64,000 nucleotides of DNA. Source: Antitrichia curtipendula (Eukaryota; Streptophyta; Bryopsida; Hypnales; Leucodontaceae). The translations under genes and the position numbers were made by a program. Shown here piece by piece: positions 47,551-60,165 of this stretch. Where the stretch lies: contig OX579635.1 of NCBI GenBank assembly GCA_951230915.1, positions 25,110,001 through 25,174,000 of the forward strand, written 5' to 3'. Position 1 is the first letter of the stretch. Every line of letters begins with the position of its first letter. A model generated the notes under the pieces. That model ran no database searches and had not been told where the DNA came from. It saw only the letters and a program-made list of their open reading frames with translations.

Positions 47551-49559
47551 CAGCCCACGAGGAACGCCAGCCACCGGAAGAGCGCTTGCTCCTTGTGCAG
47601 GAGCTTGTGATTATCCCACGCCAACAGATGGTTGATGACGACGTAAATGAAGACTCCCGTGCCAATGCCCATCCACACGCCGAAGATCCAGTCGCCGGCG
47701 TTGCCGTAGTCGGTGCTGTTGATGAGGATGCCGATGGCCACGCCCAAGGAGGTGGAGATGGCGAAGGCGAAGCCGTACAGCAACGTGTTGAGGAGTGGCC
47801 GTGGGGATGCCAGTCGCAGCACGACAACGCCCAGACCCAAGGCTAACACGAATTTGTGGATGCCGACCATCCACATCTCTCTCCAAGTCTCCTTCGGTGT
47901 TGCTGCAATGCGAACATGACCCAAACTGATAAGAAAAGAAATCCATAACATGGGCAAACCAATCTCGGCAGTCGTATTCGGGGGGTGCCAGAGTTCCAAA
48001 GACTACACTGAAAACTGTATGTAGAGTCACCTGCACTAATTGGTTTAAAAATGCTACAATTTTTTACTCTTGATGAACATATTTGTAGGGATCCTCCTCC
48101 TTGAATAGTGCTGACATCTATGTTATTGGTAAAAATATTCATCTTCTGTAAAAAGTTATAGCCTTGAGTTAGTATGGGTGACTCTAAATACAGTTTTTAG
48201 AATAGTGTTCCAGGAATGGAGGCGACTCGGGGAACGCAATTTCAAATCAGTAAAGGGGGGTTCAGTTTTAAAATTACAGCAAATCATGGAACTGGTGATA
48301 ACAGGGCTGAAAACTCCAATAAATTTGTTTCCAACATGAGCTGAAAAGAGTGCTATTATTTTGGGACAAGATTCTGGGGGCCTGATTTGGAACAAATAAT
48401 AGAATTGTGCGGCTGAAAATTGCAAAATCTGACAAGCACTACTGTCTCTGAATACAGCAGAATGGGGGAAGAGTTTGCCTAGACTATGCAAATGAGGTTG
48501 AGCTGCTAATTAATATGAAGTAGTTGAAGGTAGCTGAAAGAGTGTGAAAGAGATTTTTAGCATATGAATGCTGACCTGATACGCCGATTGCGAGTCCATC
48601 AAATACAGAATGGAAGCACAGCGTCAGAGTGAGTAGCAGCGTGTCAAACAAAGTCATGGTCCTCAAAATTGCTGCCTTCGTTTCAGGCCCTGTCACAGAA
48701 AATAGCAAAATTAGGTACACAACACAACAAAACTAAAGAATCAGAATTTCCTTCCTCCCAAACCAGAATCGGAATCAGAAATCTTCCTTTGGAAAAAACA
48801 CCGAGGAGCAGAATTTCTGAAGCCTGTTTAGAATCTTCCTCTTTTGAACCCCTAATAAACCATGGCTTCATAATAATATAAAACAGACCACATCGCTTGA
48901 GTGTATTGTGAAAAGTATAATTCAGATGAGGCCGGATTCTATATCACAAAAACTAGTGAAGAACATTGCATGTGTTGTTGAAAAAATAAGCAAAATTGAA
49001 CAAAAGAAAGTCTCTAAAATGACCTCTACTCAAAACTGCTAAAAAACATAAGCCCACTTGGGTCATGAACACATCGTGTTTGCAGTCCCCAACCTTCGGT
49101 GGCACTTTCGAGATCCTCCTTCCGAAGTTGCTGAAACGCGCGGCGGTTGTACACGCGATGCACCATAACATCCGCCAGCATGGTGAGCAAGTAGCCCACC
49201 ACGGCGAACATCGACGCGAACGAGTACGCCTTCGATGGCAGCAGGTGCTTGAACGACACGTCGGAGTCCATCAGGAAGTGCATCAATGCGGTGCTGAGGA
49301 ACACCCCTCCTGCGAATTGGGTGCCCAGCAGCAGGAACGAGTTGTTCTTGCGGAAGAAGTAAGGAATGATGCTGCCCAGGAACGCCATACCGAAGACGAT
49401 GACCAGGGCGGAGCATTTCACGACCACCAAGCTCTTGCGTCTCAGGTCGAGTCCAATTTCGGACCCGTTGATAGCATGCTCGGCATGAGCTTCACAAAAC
49501 TCCAGAAGCGCAAGAGAAACAGCAAAACACAACACTCCGAAACTGATGATTCTCGCCAT
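47517..49559 (-). CDS. ZIP family divalent metal transporter B
   Basis: Three exons: 49559-49094, 48689-48576 and 47902-47517, giving 321 residues. Intron positions, phases and the 114-base middle exon are identical to ZIP A. A signal-like N-terminus (1-25) precedes eight membrane segments. TM2 ([19 protein letters not shown]) and TM3 ([11 protein letters not shown]) closely match ZIP A. TM4 reads HSVFDGLAIGVS (182-193), with Asp where ZIP A and most plant ZIPs have Glu. TM5 reads IHKFVLALGLGVV, more diverged than ZIP A. Metal import or intracellular release is expected, but the changes leave substrate or activity uncertain. The exon 1 donor GAAG|GTTGGG is chosen to match ZIP A; a later phase 1 donor (T|GTGTTC) is possible. 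The last ten codons are tandemly duplicated just downstream of the stop. Confidence 0.92.
48905..49050. repeat. Dispersed repeat in ZIP B intron 1
   Basis: TATTGTGAAAAGTATAATTC, GTGAAGAACATTGCATGT and GAAAGTCTC..AATGACC..TACTCAA match copies at 45417 and in DnaJ intron 4. Confidence 0.6.
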
Positions 49560-50751
49560 CGTTCCAGAAGTCCCAAAGACTCACAATTCTGCACAAAAGA
49601 TTCACTAATATCAGGCGCATGCAACCCGAAGCCCAAACACTAAGATAACAGCTATGGCTATGGTCAGTCACATGGAATAGCAAGCCCAAGCACTGAGATA
49701 ACAGCTATGGCTACGGCTATGTCGAACTCCAGCAGAGAGAAAAAACTCCAGTCTCGTTCTATGCACCGGCGCTAGTTCCATGAACAGTCCGTTTGTTCCA
49801 CAAACTTCACCACTAACATACTACAGCTATGGCTAAAGCGAATATTGCAGCGTCAAGTTCAAGTGGGTCAAATTGCAAAGATGCTTCCTTTTTCAGGAGT
49901 CACGGAATTCTAAAGATGATCTGATTCCTCCGTCCGGTCCCACTCACAATGGATCCAATATGGGGCAAGAGTATCGACGATGAAGCTCCCGGGCCACCAC
50001 GTCCCGACTCTGAGGTACTGTATCCACTCATGAACATTCACCAGACTTGATAAGATGGGGACAATGTAAGCAATGTACAGAGGGATAAGCTCCCACGACA
50101 TCTTTTCACGCAGCAAGGAAGCTGGAAACCCTATTGGAGTGCTGTAGGACTCCCGAAGAAGGAAAACGCTTGAGAAGTGGAGGTTCGCCGTCAATGAAGT
50201 GCAGTGAACAATACCATAGCTGAAAGTCTGGAACCCACCGAAATGAGCAAGTTGGCGACAAAAAAGGCTTGCTGACGAAGAACTGCAGGGCAGAGCTCTT
50301 CTTCATCCAAGTGCCAATGAGTGGTCCCTTTCTATCCATGTGGGTTCCATCACTTCCATGTGGTAGGCCTCTTTCTAGGGCTTTAGGTCGTTGGTCACCT
50401 TTCTTTGTTCATTCAATGCCAGCATTCATGTCGTAATGTAGCTCACGTACTCGGAAATCTGGAGTGAGGCCAGATATCGTTCAATCCCGCAAGTCGCAAA
50501 GAAATCTGAGGATTCTGAGCACGAGGGGCATATGGATTGGTAACCGATATGTGTCTGATTCATCATGTGTCTGATTAATTGTGTTCATCGGCTGAGGTGA
50601 TTTGGTGCAAACTGGGATTAGGGTTAGCTTTGTAGGGTTTGCAGGTGTGTTTCTCGGAATAGGAGAGGGGACACATTGAAAAGATTTATAGGGTTTGGAG
50701 GTTTCCAGAATGTGGTGAGAGACGAGTTGTGAGGTGTGAGTCCCAGTGTCG
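49560..50751. promoter_or_regulatory. Shared intergenic region of divergent ZIP B and DnaJ genes
   Basis: The ATGs of the two genes lie 1.19 kb apart and point away from each other, so both promoters must lie here. Close to ZIP B there is a direct repeat, AAGCCCAA.CACT.AGATAAC with CAGCTATGGCTA, at 49629 and 49682 (period 53), and another CAGCTATGGCTA near 49825. Minus-strand frames at 49910-50339 have no recognisable product. No TATA box could be assigned confidently. Confidence 0.5.
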
Positions 50752-53700
50752 ATGATGGCGGTGGTGGTGCCGTCGACGTCCTATGGGGTGGCAGTAATGC
50801 CGTCGCGGTGCCCACGGGTGAAAGTATCGTTGAAGAAAGGCTTGCGTTGTGGCTTTCTGGTGGGAGAGAGGGCGTCCTTCGCAGCTGGCGAGGCGAGATT
50901 GTGGTCGTCTTCGCGGAGAAGAAGAAGCAATGGCAGAGGCAGAGCTTGTGTGTGTATGGCTGCTGATTACTACTCCACTCTCGGCATTTCCAAGTCCGCA
51001 ACCAAGTCCGAAATCAAGGCTGCGTACCGGAAGCTCGCCCGGAAGGTGAGCGTCATCGCGTGGGCTCTGTGGATTCAAGTTCGTGCAGGATTTATAGGTT
51101 TTGTCAAATTGAGCTTTGAATATTAATGTCATCCTGTGATTCAGCTTGATGTTGATCTCCTTGAAAGAATTGAAACTTTGGCAAGTGCGACAATTTGGGG
51201 AACTGGATCTCCGTATTTTTGTGGTTCATGGTCAAGGAGTGAGGAAAGAAAACGCAGTTCCAGTTTTGTGAATCGAATTCCAATCGGGCCCAGTTAGGAT
51301 TTTGGTTTCACTGGGGAGATAAGTTGAGTACATATTGGTATTGCTCTAGAGCAGACTGCCCACCCCTTTTGTTAGCGATTTGGATCAGCTTGGATACCCT
51401 GATTCTTCCTTGAATTAGCAAATTGGGCCCCTGTGGTGTTTGGAGCGTCTTTCAGGAATGATATTTGTGGAATTTCTTGAGGGTTCAATTAATACTTGAG
51501 TATTGTGCTTTTTTCGTGTTTAGTATCATCCGGATGTCAACAAGCAAGAAGGTGCGGAGGAGAAGTTTAAGGAGATCGCCAATGCCTACGAGGTATGACT
51601 TTTTCGACTTGTCTAATGGAATCAATTTGCTTCTATAGAGCCAAGAGACATGTGCACTTTTTTCTGCCTTATGATCCCATTTCACCTACAATACCTTCAA
51701 TATTACATCCATTGTGGTAATTAAGGAATGCGGCTGTCCACCCCCTTTTATGTTCATTTTTGTGCTAAATTACTTGATATGAATTTCTCTCGTGTGGTTT
51801 GGTTAGTTTGTTGAGAGAAAAATCGCTCAACTTTTCTAGTTTTTGACGTGTCTTCGGTTGTAGGTTCTGTCAGATGACGAGAAGAGGCCATTGTATGATC
51901 AATATGGGGAAGCTGCGTTCAAGGGTGGAGCTTCTAGTGGTGCTGGGGCTTACGGGGTATAATAATGTTCAAGCCTTGAATTTCAATTAGAATTTTTCTC
52001 TAAAACATGAACAGAAATGGAAAGATTTTTGAATTGTGCAGACGTGTTTCTAAGTTCGCTGCTTGAGCTTCTATGACCATTCTCTATAATTGTCATTTCT
52101 GAGAAATTTTGTGCTTATATGGCTCTTACCTTATTTATGTCGTATTTAAGGCGAATCCATTCGACCTTTTTGAATCCTTCTTTGGAGGTGGAATGGGCGG
52201 CATGGGTGGAATGGGCGGGATGGGGGGCATGGGCGGGATGGGATTCAATACACAGCCACGCTCTAGATCCATCCAGGGTGATGACATTCGGTAAGGGTTC
52301 CTGAGTAACTTGAACTTTAAACCTACAGAGATTTCATGGTTTTAAAATGACCAATTTGATTGATTATGTTGTGAAGAGCAAAAGTCACTCGGCCAAAATT
52401 TATATCATCAGGATCAGTGAAGAACATTGCATGTCTTGGTGATTAAAATGTAAATTTGAACAAATGAGAGTGCCCATATGACTTACTCAAAAGTGCTGAA
52501 CGGATTTGGCCTTCTTGATTTTTGAGGGTTAATGCCTTGTAGCTTTTCAAAATCATGTAGTGCAACCACAGGTGATCGGAGACATAAAGATTGGACATGC
52601 TAACGAAATTACTGTTAGTACTTTCAGTTTTTCAACGAATTGCAGATTGACTGAGATTTTTGTTTCTTGAGACAGATATGACATGGCTTTAGAGTTTAAG
52701 GAAGCCATATTCGGAACAGAGAAAGAGTTTGAAGCCGCACACTTGGAGACATGCAGCACTTGTTCAGGAAGTGGTGCTAAGTCGGGCAGCAGCAGAAAAG
52801 GTTGCCAGACTTGTGGTGGTGTAGGACAAGTTGTCCAATCATCACAAACTCCATTTGGAACGTTCTCTCAGGTAAAGAACTTACACTTGCAGCCTAAAAG
52901 GCTGGTTTTCACTATTTTAACAAGTCTTGGGCACAAGCAATAAGTTGAGGCCGAGACATAGGACATTGTTGCCATGTCATTTTTCATCCATTGTTAAGAT
53001 TCTTTCTCCATAGTCGTTTTACAGGTCTTATGTCAATTCTCCAACTTTGACCAATCACATTATTAAAATATGGGTGAAATGGCTTGTCCTCACTCCTCAA
53101 GGCTTGTCGAGGCCGATGTACACAAACCCTAAGCAAGCCATTGTCATTTATTCTTTTGTTTGGATAGCTGAATAACAGAACTTGCAATCGAGCTAATTGA
53201 TTTTATTTTCCTCAGAGACATCAGATGGTACCGTGATTCTGAATGCGGGTCAAGGATGCTGATGTTGGGACACTTTGTCTGCAGGTCTCCACTTGTCCAA
53301 AATGTGGAGGGGAGGGCCAAGTGATAGCTGAATATTGTAGGAAGTGTGGTGGAGATGGAAGGGTGCGAGTGAAAAAGAATATTAAAGTCAAGATCCCTGT
53401 AGGCGTAAATAATGGAAGCACACTCCGTGTTCGTGGAGAGGGCGATGCAGGTCCTAAAGGGTACCTCTTTCACTCAAGCCTATGTTGGTTGGCCGTTACC
53501 TCTCAATATGTCTGTCTATGATAAAGTACACCTGCTCTATTAACATGCTTTGTGGAATATATGAACTGTTTGCTGAGCACCCAAGGGGAGGGAGTTATCG
53601 GTTTTGTTGTTTATCATACTTCAGCAGACTTCGGTAGTGTTACCGGCCGCAAGCACAGGCATCAGATTATGCCATCGATACAGCTGAAAAATCTCTATCT

Positions 53701-56101
53701 CTTAGTACATACACTGCTGCTCGTAAGCTCTATGTGGTGTTGAAATTCTTGCTGACGCATTGGAGCATATCAGTTGTTGATTGATGTGCATAGCTAAATT
53801 TTCTAATCTGTTTTTCGTCTTGGTCCTGCAGGGGTCCAGCAGGAGATTTATATGTATTTTTGAGCGTGAAGGAAATGCCTGGGATTGTAAGGGAGGGGAC
53901 CAATCTCTTCTCAAACATTAGTGTTGATTACACGGATGCTATACTTGGCACAGTTGCTCAGGTCATTCTACGTGCCCACTCTACTCTGAGGCCCTGATAA
54001 TTTCTAAGGAATACATGCTGTGAAATCGCATACATATCTCAGTTGTGGTCCAGTGCAGGGATTACGCTACAGCGATTTTGGCTTAAAACTTTGTGGTTGA
54101 CGTTGCCAGGAATAGTGTTTTGTATGTTATTTTTTCCTGTCATTTATGATTGCAACTCTCATAAACTTTCTCTTTGACTTACAGGTGCAAACCGTGGAGG
54201 GTGAGAAGCAGCTTGAAGTTCCCGCCGGAACTCAACCTGATGAGACATTGATGCTTCCCAAATTGGGGTCTCCCAAATTGAACAAGCCATCATCACGTGG
54301 TGACCACTACTTCACAGTGAAAGTCAAAATACCAACACAGTTGAGGTAAAGTACTCCTTAGGAATTTCTTCCAGAATTGCACTGATCATTCATACCAGAT
54401 CTTCGCAACAGACCGACCGACCGCACCTCCTCTCCCCACGCACGCGTTCATTTAGGACACTGGGACTGATCCAGTGTTAAATTGTTATTCAGAAGTTGTG
54501 TCAGATGGGTTGAGAAATGAAATGGATGCATTGAGTTTTTGGAATGTAAAGAAATCTGGGAATAAGGACCATCAATTTTAAATGTTTTCCTTGTGCTGGG
54601 GGTGTGCAGTGAAGCAGAGCGTGAGCTTGTGGAGCAACTAGGAGAACTCCGAAACAGCAAGGGAGGCCGCGGAGGGGGCGGGAAAGTGCGAGATGCAACC
54701 AGCAAGCCTCAGCGTAAGAAGAGTACGGCTGCGAAAGCCAAACAAAAGAAAACCCCTTCTAGTCCGGGCCTTGCTGGACCATCAGGCTTTGGGTAGCCTT
54801 TCCATTTGCCCCCCAGATGCCCGGGAGAGTTATTACCAAATTTTGATGTAATTCAAGTCCTTGGCAAGTCTTTGCAGACTGTCATGGCGTTGAGTGTATC
54901 AGTAAAACCATGTCTAAGCCTTCTCCATACTCCATAGCCTTGTATTTTGACATGAAAATGAATTCTTATATTACCTTTGCAAGAGGTATCCTTATCCATG
55001 ACTTTGTAGATTGTTTCCGACTGCTATTTCACAATGAGTTCTAGATCACCAGTTGAAGTTTTGAATATTCTCCCGGTGCCTCTCTGGGCATTAGGTTGTG
55101 TCAGTTCCCTTACCCCTTCATTATATGCGATTATGAATGTGCAAGGTTTGCTACTAAGCATACACTGGATTTTACATGTTACTCTAGCTATGACGGATTC
55201 CAACTTGCATTAGTTTTTTATTTGTTTGTTGTCAGAGTGGGTTATAAAACTCTCGAAATTCGGAATCGTCAAACGTTGTTGTGTCTGATGTTTTCCGTCA
55301 TAAAGGTGATTTAAATTGAAATACCTGTCACAATCTATTTTCTATATTTGATGAGTTAATGTGCTTTGTTGAAATGCTCATACTTTCTTCCAATTCCTCG
55401 CTGGATGCTTGTGCACGAGACTTCCTCAGTTTGTCCCGCCAGACATGTCAGCTTAATATTTGATTCTGATACCTTGATTTCTTTGTTGCAGGTACTCATG
55501 ACGGCAAGGTTAAGCCGCCAGAAAAAGAATCAGGAGAAACTGCTGGACCATCGAATCAATCGAAAGGAATTTGGGGAGCTGTTAAGAACCTTGTTGGGTA
55601 CCATTACTAACCCAGTGCAATGTTCTTGTTCATTGTTTCTGAAACTAAAGATTTAGAAACCGAGAGTGCATACGGGAATAGCAAATACCTACACTGCTTT
55701 AGGATTGGTGTCTAGAGTGCTAATACATTATTATAATTCTCAGCACTTTCGAAATAATATAACAGTCGACTTGTCAAACAATTTCTGAACTGAAGATGTT
55801 TAGCTATCTTTCTAAATTTCTTACATATTTTGCAACGATGTACTCGATCTCAGCAAATTTCTTATCTGTGAACAGGTCGAAGCAAGCTCCTGGGCCACGA
55901 TTCGGATCCACCAGTATGCATGCCTCAACGTCACAAGGGGACTCACCGTTGGTTGGCCAACCGTCAGCCAACAAACCAGGGGTTTTGCTACCAACTTTGG
56001 TCATCGTTACACTTACTTTTTCTATGATTTTCTTTCTCTATCCCTCCATCCTACGCTTCCTGTCATGGGTCATTGCTAGAGTGACGTCTCTTCGTAGGTA
56101 G
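50752..56101 (+). CDS. Plastid-type DnaJ (type I Hsp40) with C-terminal membrane segment
   Basis: Eleven exons: 50752-51045, 51524-51592, 51864-51956, 52151-52290, 52676-52871, 53285-53460, 53832-53961, 54185-54345, 54610-54713, 55492-55597 and 55876-56101, joining in frame to 564 residues. Residues 1-68 are basic and Ser-rich, like a chloroplast transit peptide. The J domain (about 72-138) has YHPD. A Gly/Met-rich (GGM)n linker follows. Four CxxCxGxG zinc repeats are intact ([32 protein letters not shown]). The substrate-binding C-terminal domains follow, then [11 protein letters not shown] and a hydrophobic segment (about 525-557). Type I J-proteins deliver clients to Hsp70, here probably in plastids. 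Exon 9 left unspliced would stop at 54796 and give a shorter form without the membrane segment. Starts at 50752 and 50755 (ATGATGG) are both possible. Confidence 0.9.
52195..52250 (+). repeat. Coding GGM triplet tract in DnaJ exon 4
   Basis: Repeated GGNATGGGNGG units encode about seven Gly-Gly-Met triplets in the G/F-like linker after the J domain. Length polymorphism is plausible. Confidence 0.85.
52367..52505. repeat. Dispersed repeat in DnaJ intron 4
   Basis: GTTGTGAAGAGC, GTGAAGAACATTGCATGT and GAGAGTGCCCATATGACTTACTCAA match 48905-49050 and 45417-45560 in order and orientation. Confidence 0.6.
54714..55491 (+). other. Retainable intron 9 of the DnaJ gene (alternative C-terminus)
   Basis: The donor is C|GTAAGA and the acceptor TTGTTGCAG. 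If the intron is retained, the frame continues 27 codons (lysine-rich, ending AGPSGFG) to a stop at 54796. If it is removed, the frame enters two more exons with the membrane segment. Both readings are open; which one is dominant needs transcripts. Confidence 0.6.
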
Positions 56102-58640
56102 CTGGCATCTATTGATGTTTGAAATCTAAGCCTTGAAACGAGGCCTTACCTTGGGCTCGCCTAAGCATTTTTTTTGCTCCCCACTGGGAGAATCGGTGAC
56201 AGTTATGCTGCTTGTGTTCATCAATGAACACGATGCTAAGCACGTGTCAATAGGGCTTCAGATCATCGACATTTTAGCTTCTTTGCAGATGATCAGATAC
56301 GCTGGGGAAGTCACGAACTTTGCCTTCAAATATGCAGCTTGGCACAAATGTTCAAGAGCAGCGAAGAAAACCTGGACCTCAACTTTCCAGTCCTCTCCCT
56401 GCAAGCGCTCGACCATTCTCACCTCTTCCCAGGACTCAGTGTATTGAGGTATGCTTATTATCGCATCCTCTGCAATTGCGATGTTCACAACTACGGGATG
56501 GATGCAGGTACGAAGCGAATGGTTCTGAGATTTTAGAAGATTTTAGACAACTCAATACTAGGTTTCAGTAGTAGCAATGAAGCATTTCAATAGTATTGAA
56601 AACTTCTGATTCTCTTGGATTTCAATACCCAGTTGTAACAAGAATATTTGAGCACTCGTATCTAACTAGCTAAGATTGTCAAAAGCTTTGGTGCAGTGGA
56701 TCATAAAATGTGACAAACTTTCATCAGGTTTTTGAGATTTAGGTACTTGGAAAACGACACTGCTGATAAGAAACCTGAACTTCCAATAAAAGCTAGTATT
56801 ACCCTTGGAAACAAGCGGTTGCACACTGGTGCTCGATTCTGTACGCTGATTGACTGATTGACCTCTGTTTGCCAATTTCTTTTTTATCATAGGCCTGTGC
56901 ACTTCGGGTTTCAATATCTGAGGATGCTGGAAATCAAAATGTCATTTGTTGATATCCCATCGACGGATAATTACAAATCGGTTTGGTGATTTTCACTTGG
57001 TGGTATGTGGTATGTTTGAAAACAAAGTGAAATCACCAAGCCTCTGAAAACTTTGAATGCTAATAGAGATGTCCGTCAAGTATTACCATGGGGTCAATTC
57101 CAAGAGGGGCACATATTTTTGTTATTGTAATTTGTAATTTTTTATTGTAATTTTTGTGAATTTTTGAAGTGGTCTGCCCTGAAATTACAAAATAGCTCAT
57201 AGAGTGGAGTCATAAATGTCCTATAAACAACCTTTCTATGTATCTATTGGCACTTAAGTATTGATACGTATCTATCAATCAAGTATTGACATGTTATTTT
57301 TTGTTGGCAATAATGCATTGATTTTGTTATAAAATGAACAGATTTGGATGACTTTTGTGGTGGAATTGGGGCCAAAAGTAGGATGATAGAAATAGGCAGT
57401 TGGTGAAAGTTGGCGGAAATCAGTTGGTCTACCTTAAGTGAGTTTCATGCAAAGTTTTCCACCAATGCAAGCTCCTAGTAGAGTTTGGTGAATAGTTCAG
57501 AATCTCATATTTTTTTCGTCATGTATTTATAACTATAATGTCTCTTTCAAAACTCCTTCAAATGCAAGAGCTTTCTATAGAGTATGGGGGCACTTCAAAC
57601 CCTATTTTACACCATTTAATATTGATGGAATTTATATACATAATTATTTGTATGTATCTTCCAATGAAAATCTTGATGAAATCTTGATTCAATTGATTTA
57701 AAGAAGAACCATCCAATAGCTAATAGTACAACATGGAATAAGGTAACTTTGAAATTACCAAATGCTTCATTAAACCACCACTAACATCATATTTTTCACC
57801 CAAGATCATTTACTCTTAAACTTAAAAGCATGATGGTATGATTTGAAGTCATATGTAGATTCCATAAATGCAGATTTGGATGGTAATGCACTATTATGGA
57901 TTTGGTGTTTCATTACAATATAATTAGAAGACACAATGATAGGTATAATTTTGTTACTATCGAAGAATGCTTGTTGGCTTTTGTGGTCATCATTTTTGTA
58001 TGTAATCTTCACAATTTTGGAATTTATAGCAAGTAGATTTGCATTATAGACTTCATAAAGGAATTAACTATGTATTTCCATGAGTTTGATTGCATTATTG
58101 ATAAGTCTTTCATTTTTGTATTATTCAATGATAAATCTCACCCCATGATTTTGATTTATCTTTGTAAATGGATTCATTTATAGGCATTTGCATTAAACAA
58201 TGCACTAGTTTTTGTACCTAATTTTCATTGTTATCTAGGATTTTGAAAATGATCAAAACATTACTTATAAAATTGGGATCTACCATTTTGCCAAAAAATA
58301 TTTACAGAATATTATTTATTGTAAAAATAATGTTTTGTAAATTGAAATTTCTGTAATTATTTTAAACCAAATATAAAATTAAAATTGCAACTTACAATCT
58401 TCTACTATCAAAATAATGTCATTATTTAGTCAAAGTATTACAAAAATGAGAGTTTTCAAAACTTTAGAATTCCTTCCTGTGGTTTATGTACATAAATTTG
58501 AAGCTAGCCCTTCTGAGTTTTGTAAAATTTAAATTCTAAACATTTTATATAAAAAAAAAATGGTTTGGAAATATTTACATCAATATAGACTAGAGTGCAC
58601 AAAGTATATTGAAGCTTTTAAAGAGCTAGCAAACCATAGC
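56102..58640. other. DnaJ 3' flank and AT-rich intergenic DNA
   Basis: Balanced composition to about 56550, probably 3' UTR or flank, then AT-rich. A small foldback (TTGGTGATTTTCACTT with AAGTGAAATCACCAA) lies at 56983-57038. No gene is recognised. Confidence 0.4.
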
Positions 58641-58714
58641 TGCCATAAATAGAGTTTGGTGCACTCCTAGCTTCCTGAAACTTTGAGTTTTGGAACCCTT
58701 TTTAAAGTGTAATA

Positions 58715-60165
58715 TTAACCCCTAAAGGACCAAGGCCTTTTATGTCAAAAAGCACTCAAAATTGCCATTTCTATGGCATAGAGTAATAAAAATCTTTAAA
58801 TTGTTTATTTTACACATCTAACCGTAAGATCTTATACCTAATGAATATAAGAATGTGTGGAACAAATTTCAAAAATTTTGATCACAAAGATTGCAAGATA
58901 TATGTGTTTAAAGTAAAGAAAACAAATTTTTCTACAAATTGGGGGACTAGATTATTTGACTTTAAACCTTCTTAACTTAAATCTTTTGCACAACAGAGTT
59001 TTGAGGTTTAAATTTTTATGGTGCAAAATTGAGTTGAGAGTGTAGGAGAAAAAAGAATTCCAAAAAACTTAATTTTCATTCTAAATAAAACTGTTAAATT
59101 GAAGTAGGTATGAGATAGAAGGAAAATCTAAATTATTAATATATCTAAGATGGAATAAAAATATAGTACCGTACGCGGAGGTCACCTTTGGCACATATTT
59201 TTTGAATAATTAATTAAAGTCCAAAGTGAATTTTAACACTCCAAAATATCATTTCTTAAAAGTTCAGCATTAAGATGAAAAAATCACAATATTTCAGCAA
59301 GCACCTTACATAAATTTAAAAGTCACTTTTGTTGTGAGTGGAAGGGAATGTACACACAATTTCTTCATACAAGTTGGATGGTTGGAGGTTAAACAACCCA
59401 AGTGGGATATGTAAATTAGGATTAATAGAAGCTCAACTGCTCATAATATACAATTCAAGCTCTCATCTTCAAATTGTCCTATACTCTTTGAGGATTTATG
59501 GACAATGGATTTCATTATAAAATCTTCTCCGACCACTGCTTTGTGGACATTTGTTGGCATCTAATTGTATTGGTCTAGTTTCCAACATTTTGGCTTTCTA
59601 CACAATTAATTTCCTTAGATTCAGCAAAGTGACTTATTAATTTTCAATTTTATTCAACATTGAAATTTTGAATTATTTTTCACCAAAGGTAACTTCTAGC
59701 TACGGTAATTTCAATGGTGAGATTGTTCTAGCAAGCAAACTACACTATGTGCAATTTTTATTTATTTTTAAATTATAAAAGTTGCATTCAGAAATGAATC
59801 CTACAAGTTATTTTTTCAAGAAGGTGCTTAGATTGCCCGAAAAATAAGATTGTCCATAACTTTCACATCATTATCCAAATGAAATGAGTAAAAGCTTTCT
59901 ATGTAGACAAAAACATAATCTATGCGGGGAAAATTTAGTTTAAAAAAAAAAAAAAATGCTACCTGATTTCCCCTGTTTTGAGCTTATGTAGGCATAACTT
60001 TTGTTTCCAAGCACCAATTAAAAAAAAAACTAAAGCCCCATGAAGATAATCATTTTTTCTTTATTCAAAAAAAATTTCAAAAAATCATGACAAAAATTGA
60101 GACCATAGGTACCTACCCAAAATCCAATTTGTTTTCTGTAGGGACAATGGTCCTTTAGAGATTAA
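58715..60165 (-). mobile_element. Family B TTAA-type element carrying a nested insertion
   Basis: It starts TTAACCCCTAAAGGACCAAG and ends GGTCCTTTAGAGATTAA. Without the 536 bp insertion at 59169-59704 its length is about 910 bp, matching the full copy at 43734-44655 in reverse orientation (CTCAAAATTGCCATTTCTATGGC at the start, ATTGAGACCATAGG near the end). Confidence 0.68.
59169..59704. mobile_element. Nested 536 bp MITE with CCGTA-type ends
   Basis: Including the flanking TA, the left end reads TACCGTACGCGGAGGTCACC and the reverse-complemented right end TACCGTAGCTAGAAGTTACC. Both continue TTTGG, an imperfect inverted repeat of about 25 bp. GTA (59166-59168 and 59705-59707) or TA flanks both sides as target duplication. 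Related family B copies at 36546 and 7204 are uninterrupted here. The superfamily is not assigned. Confidence 0.62.

Noticed and set aside
50746..50751. GTG start two codons upstream of the DnaJ ATG
   Set aside because: Non-ATG initiation is not needed; ATG codons at 50752 and 50755 are available.
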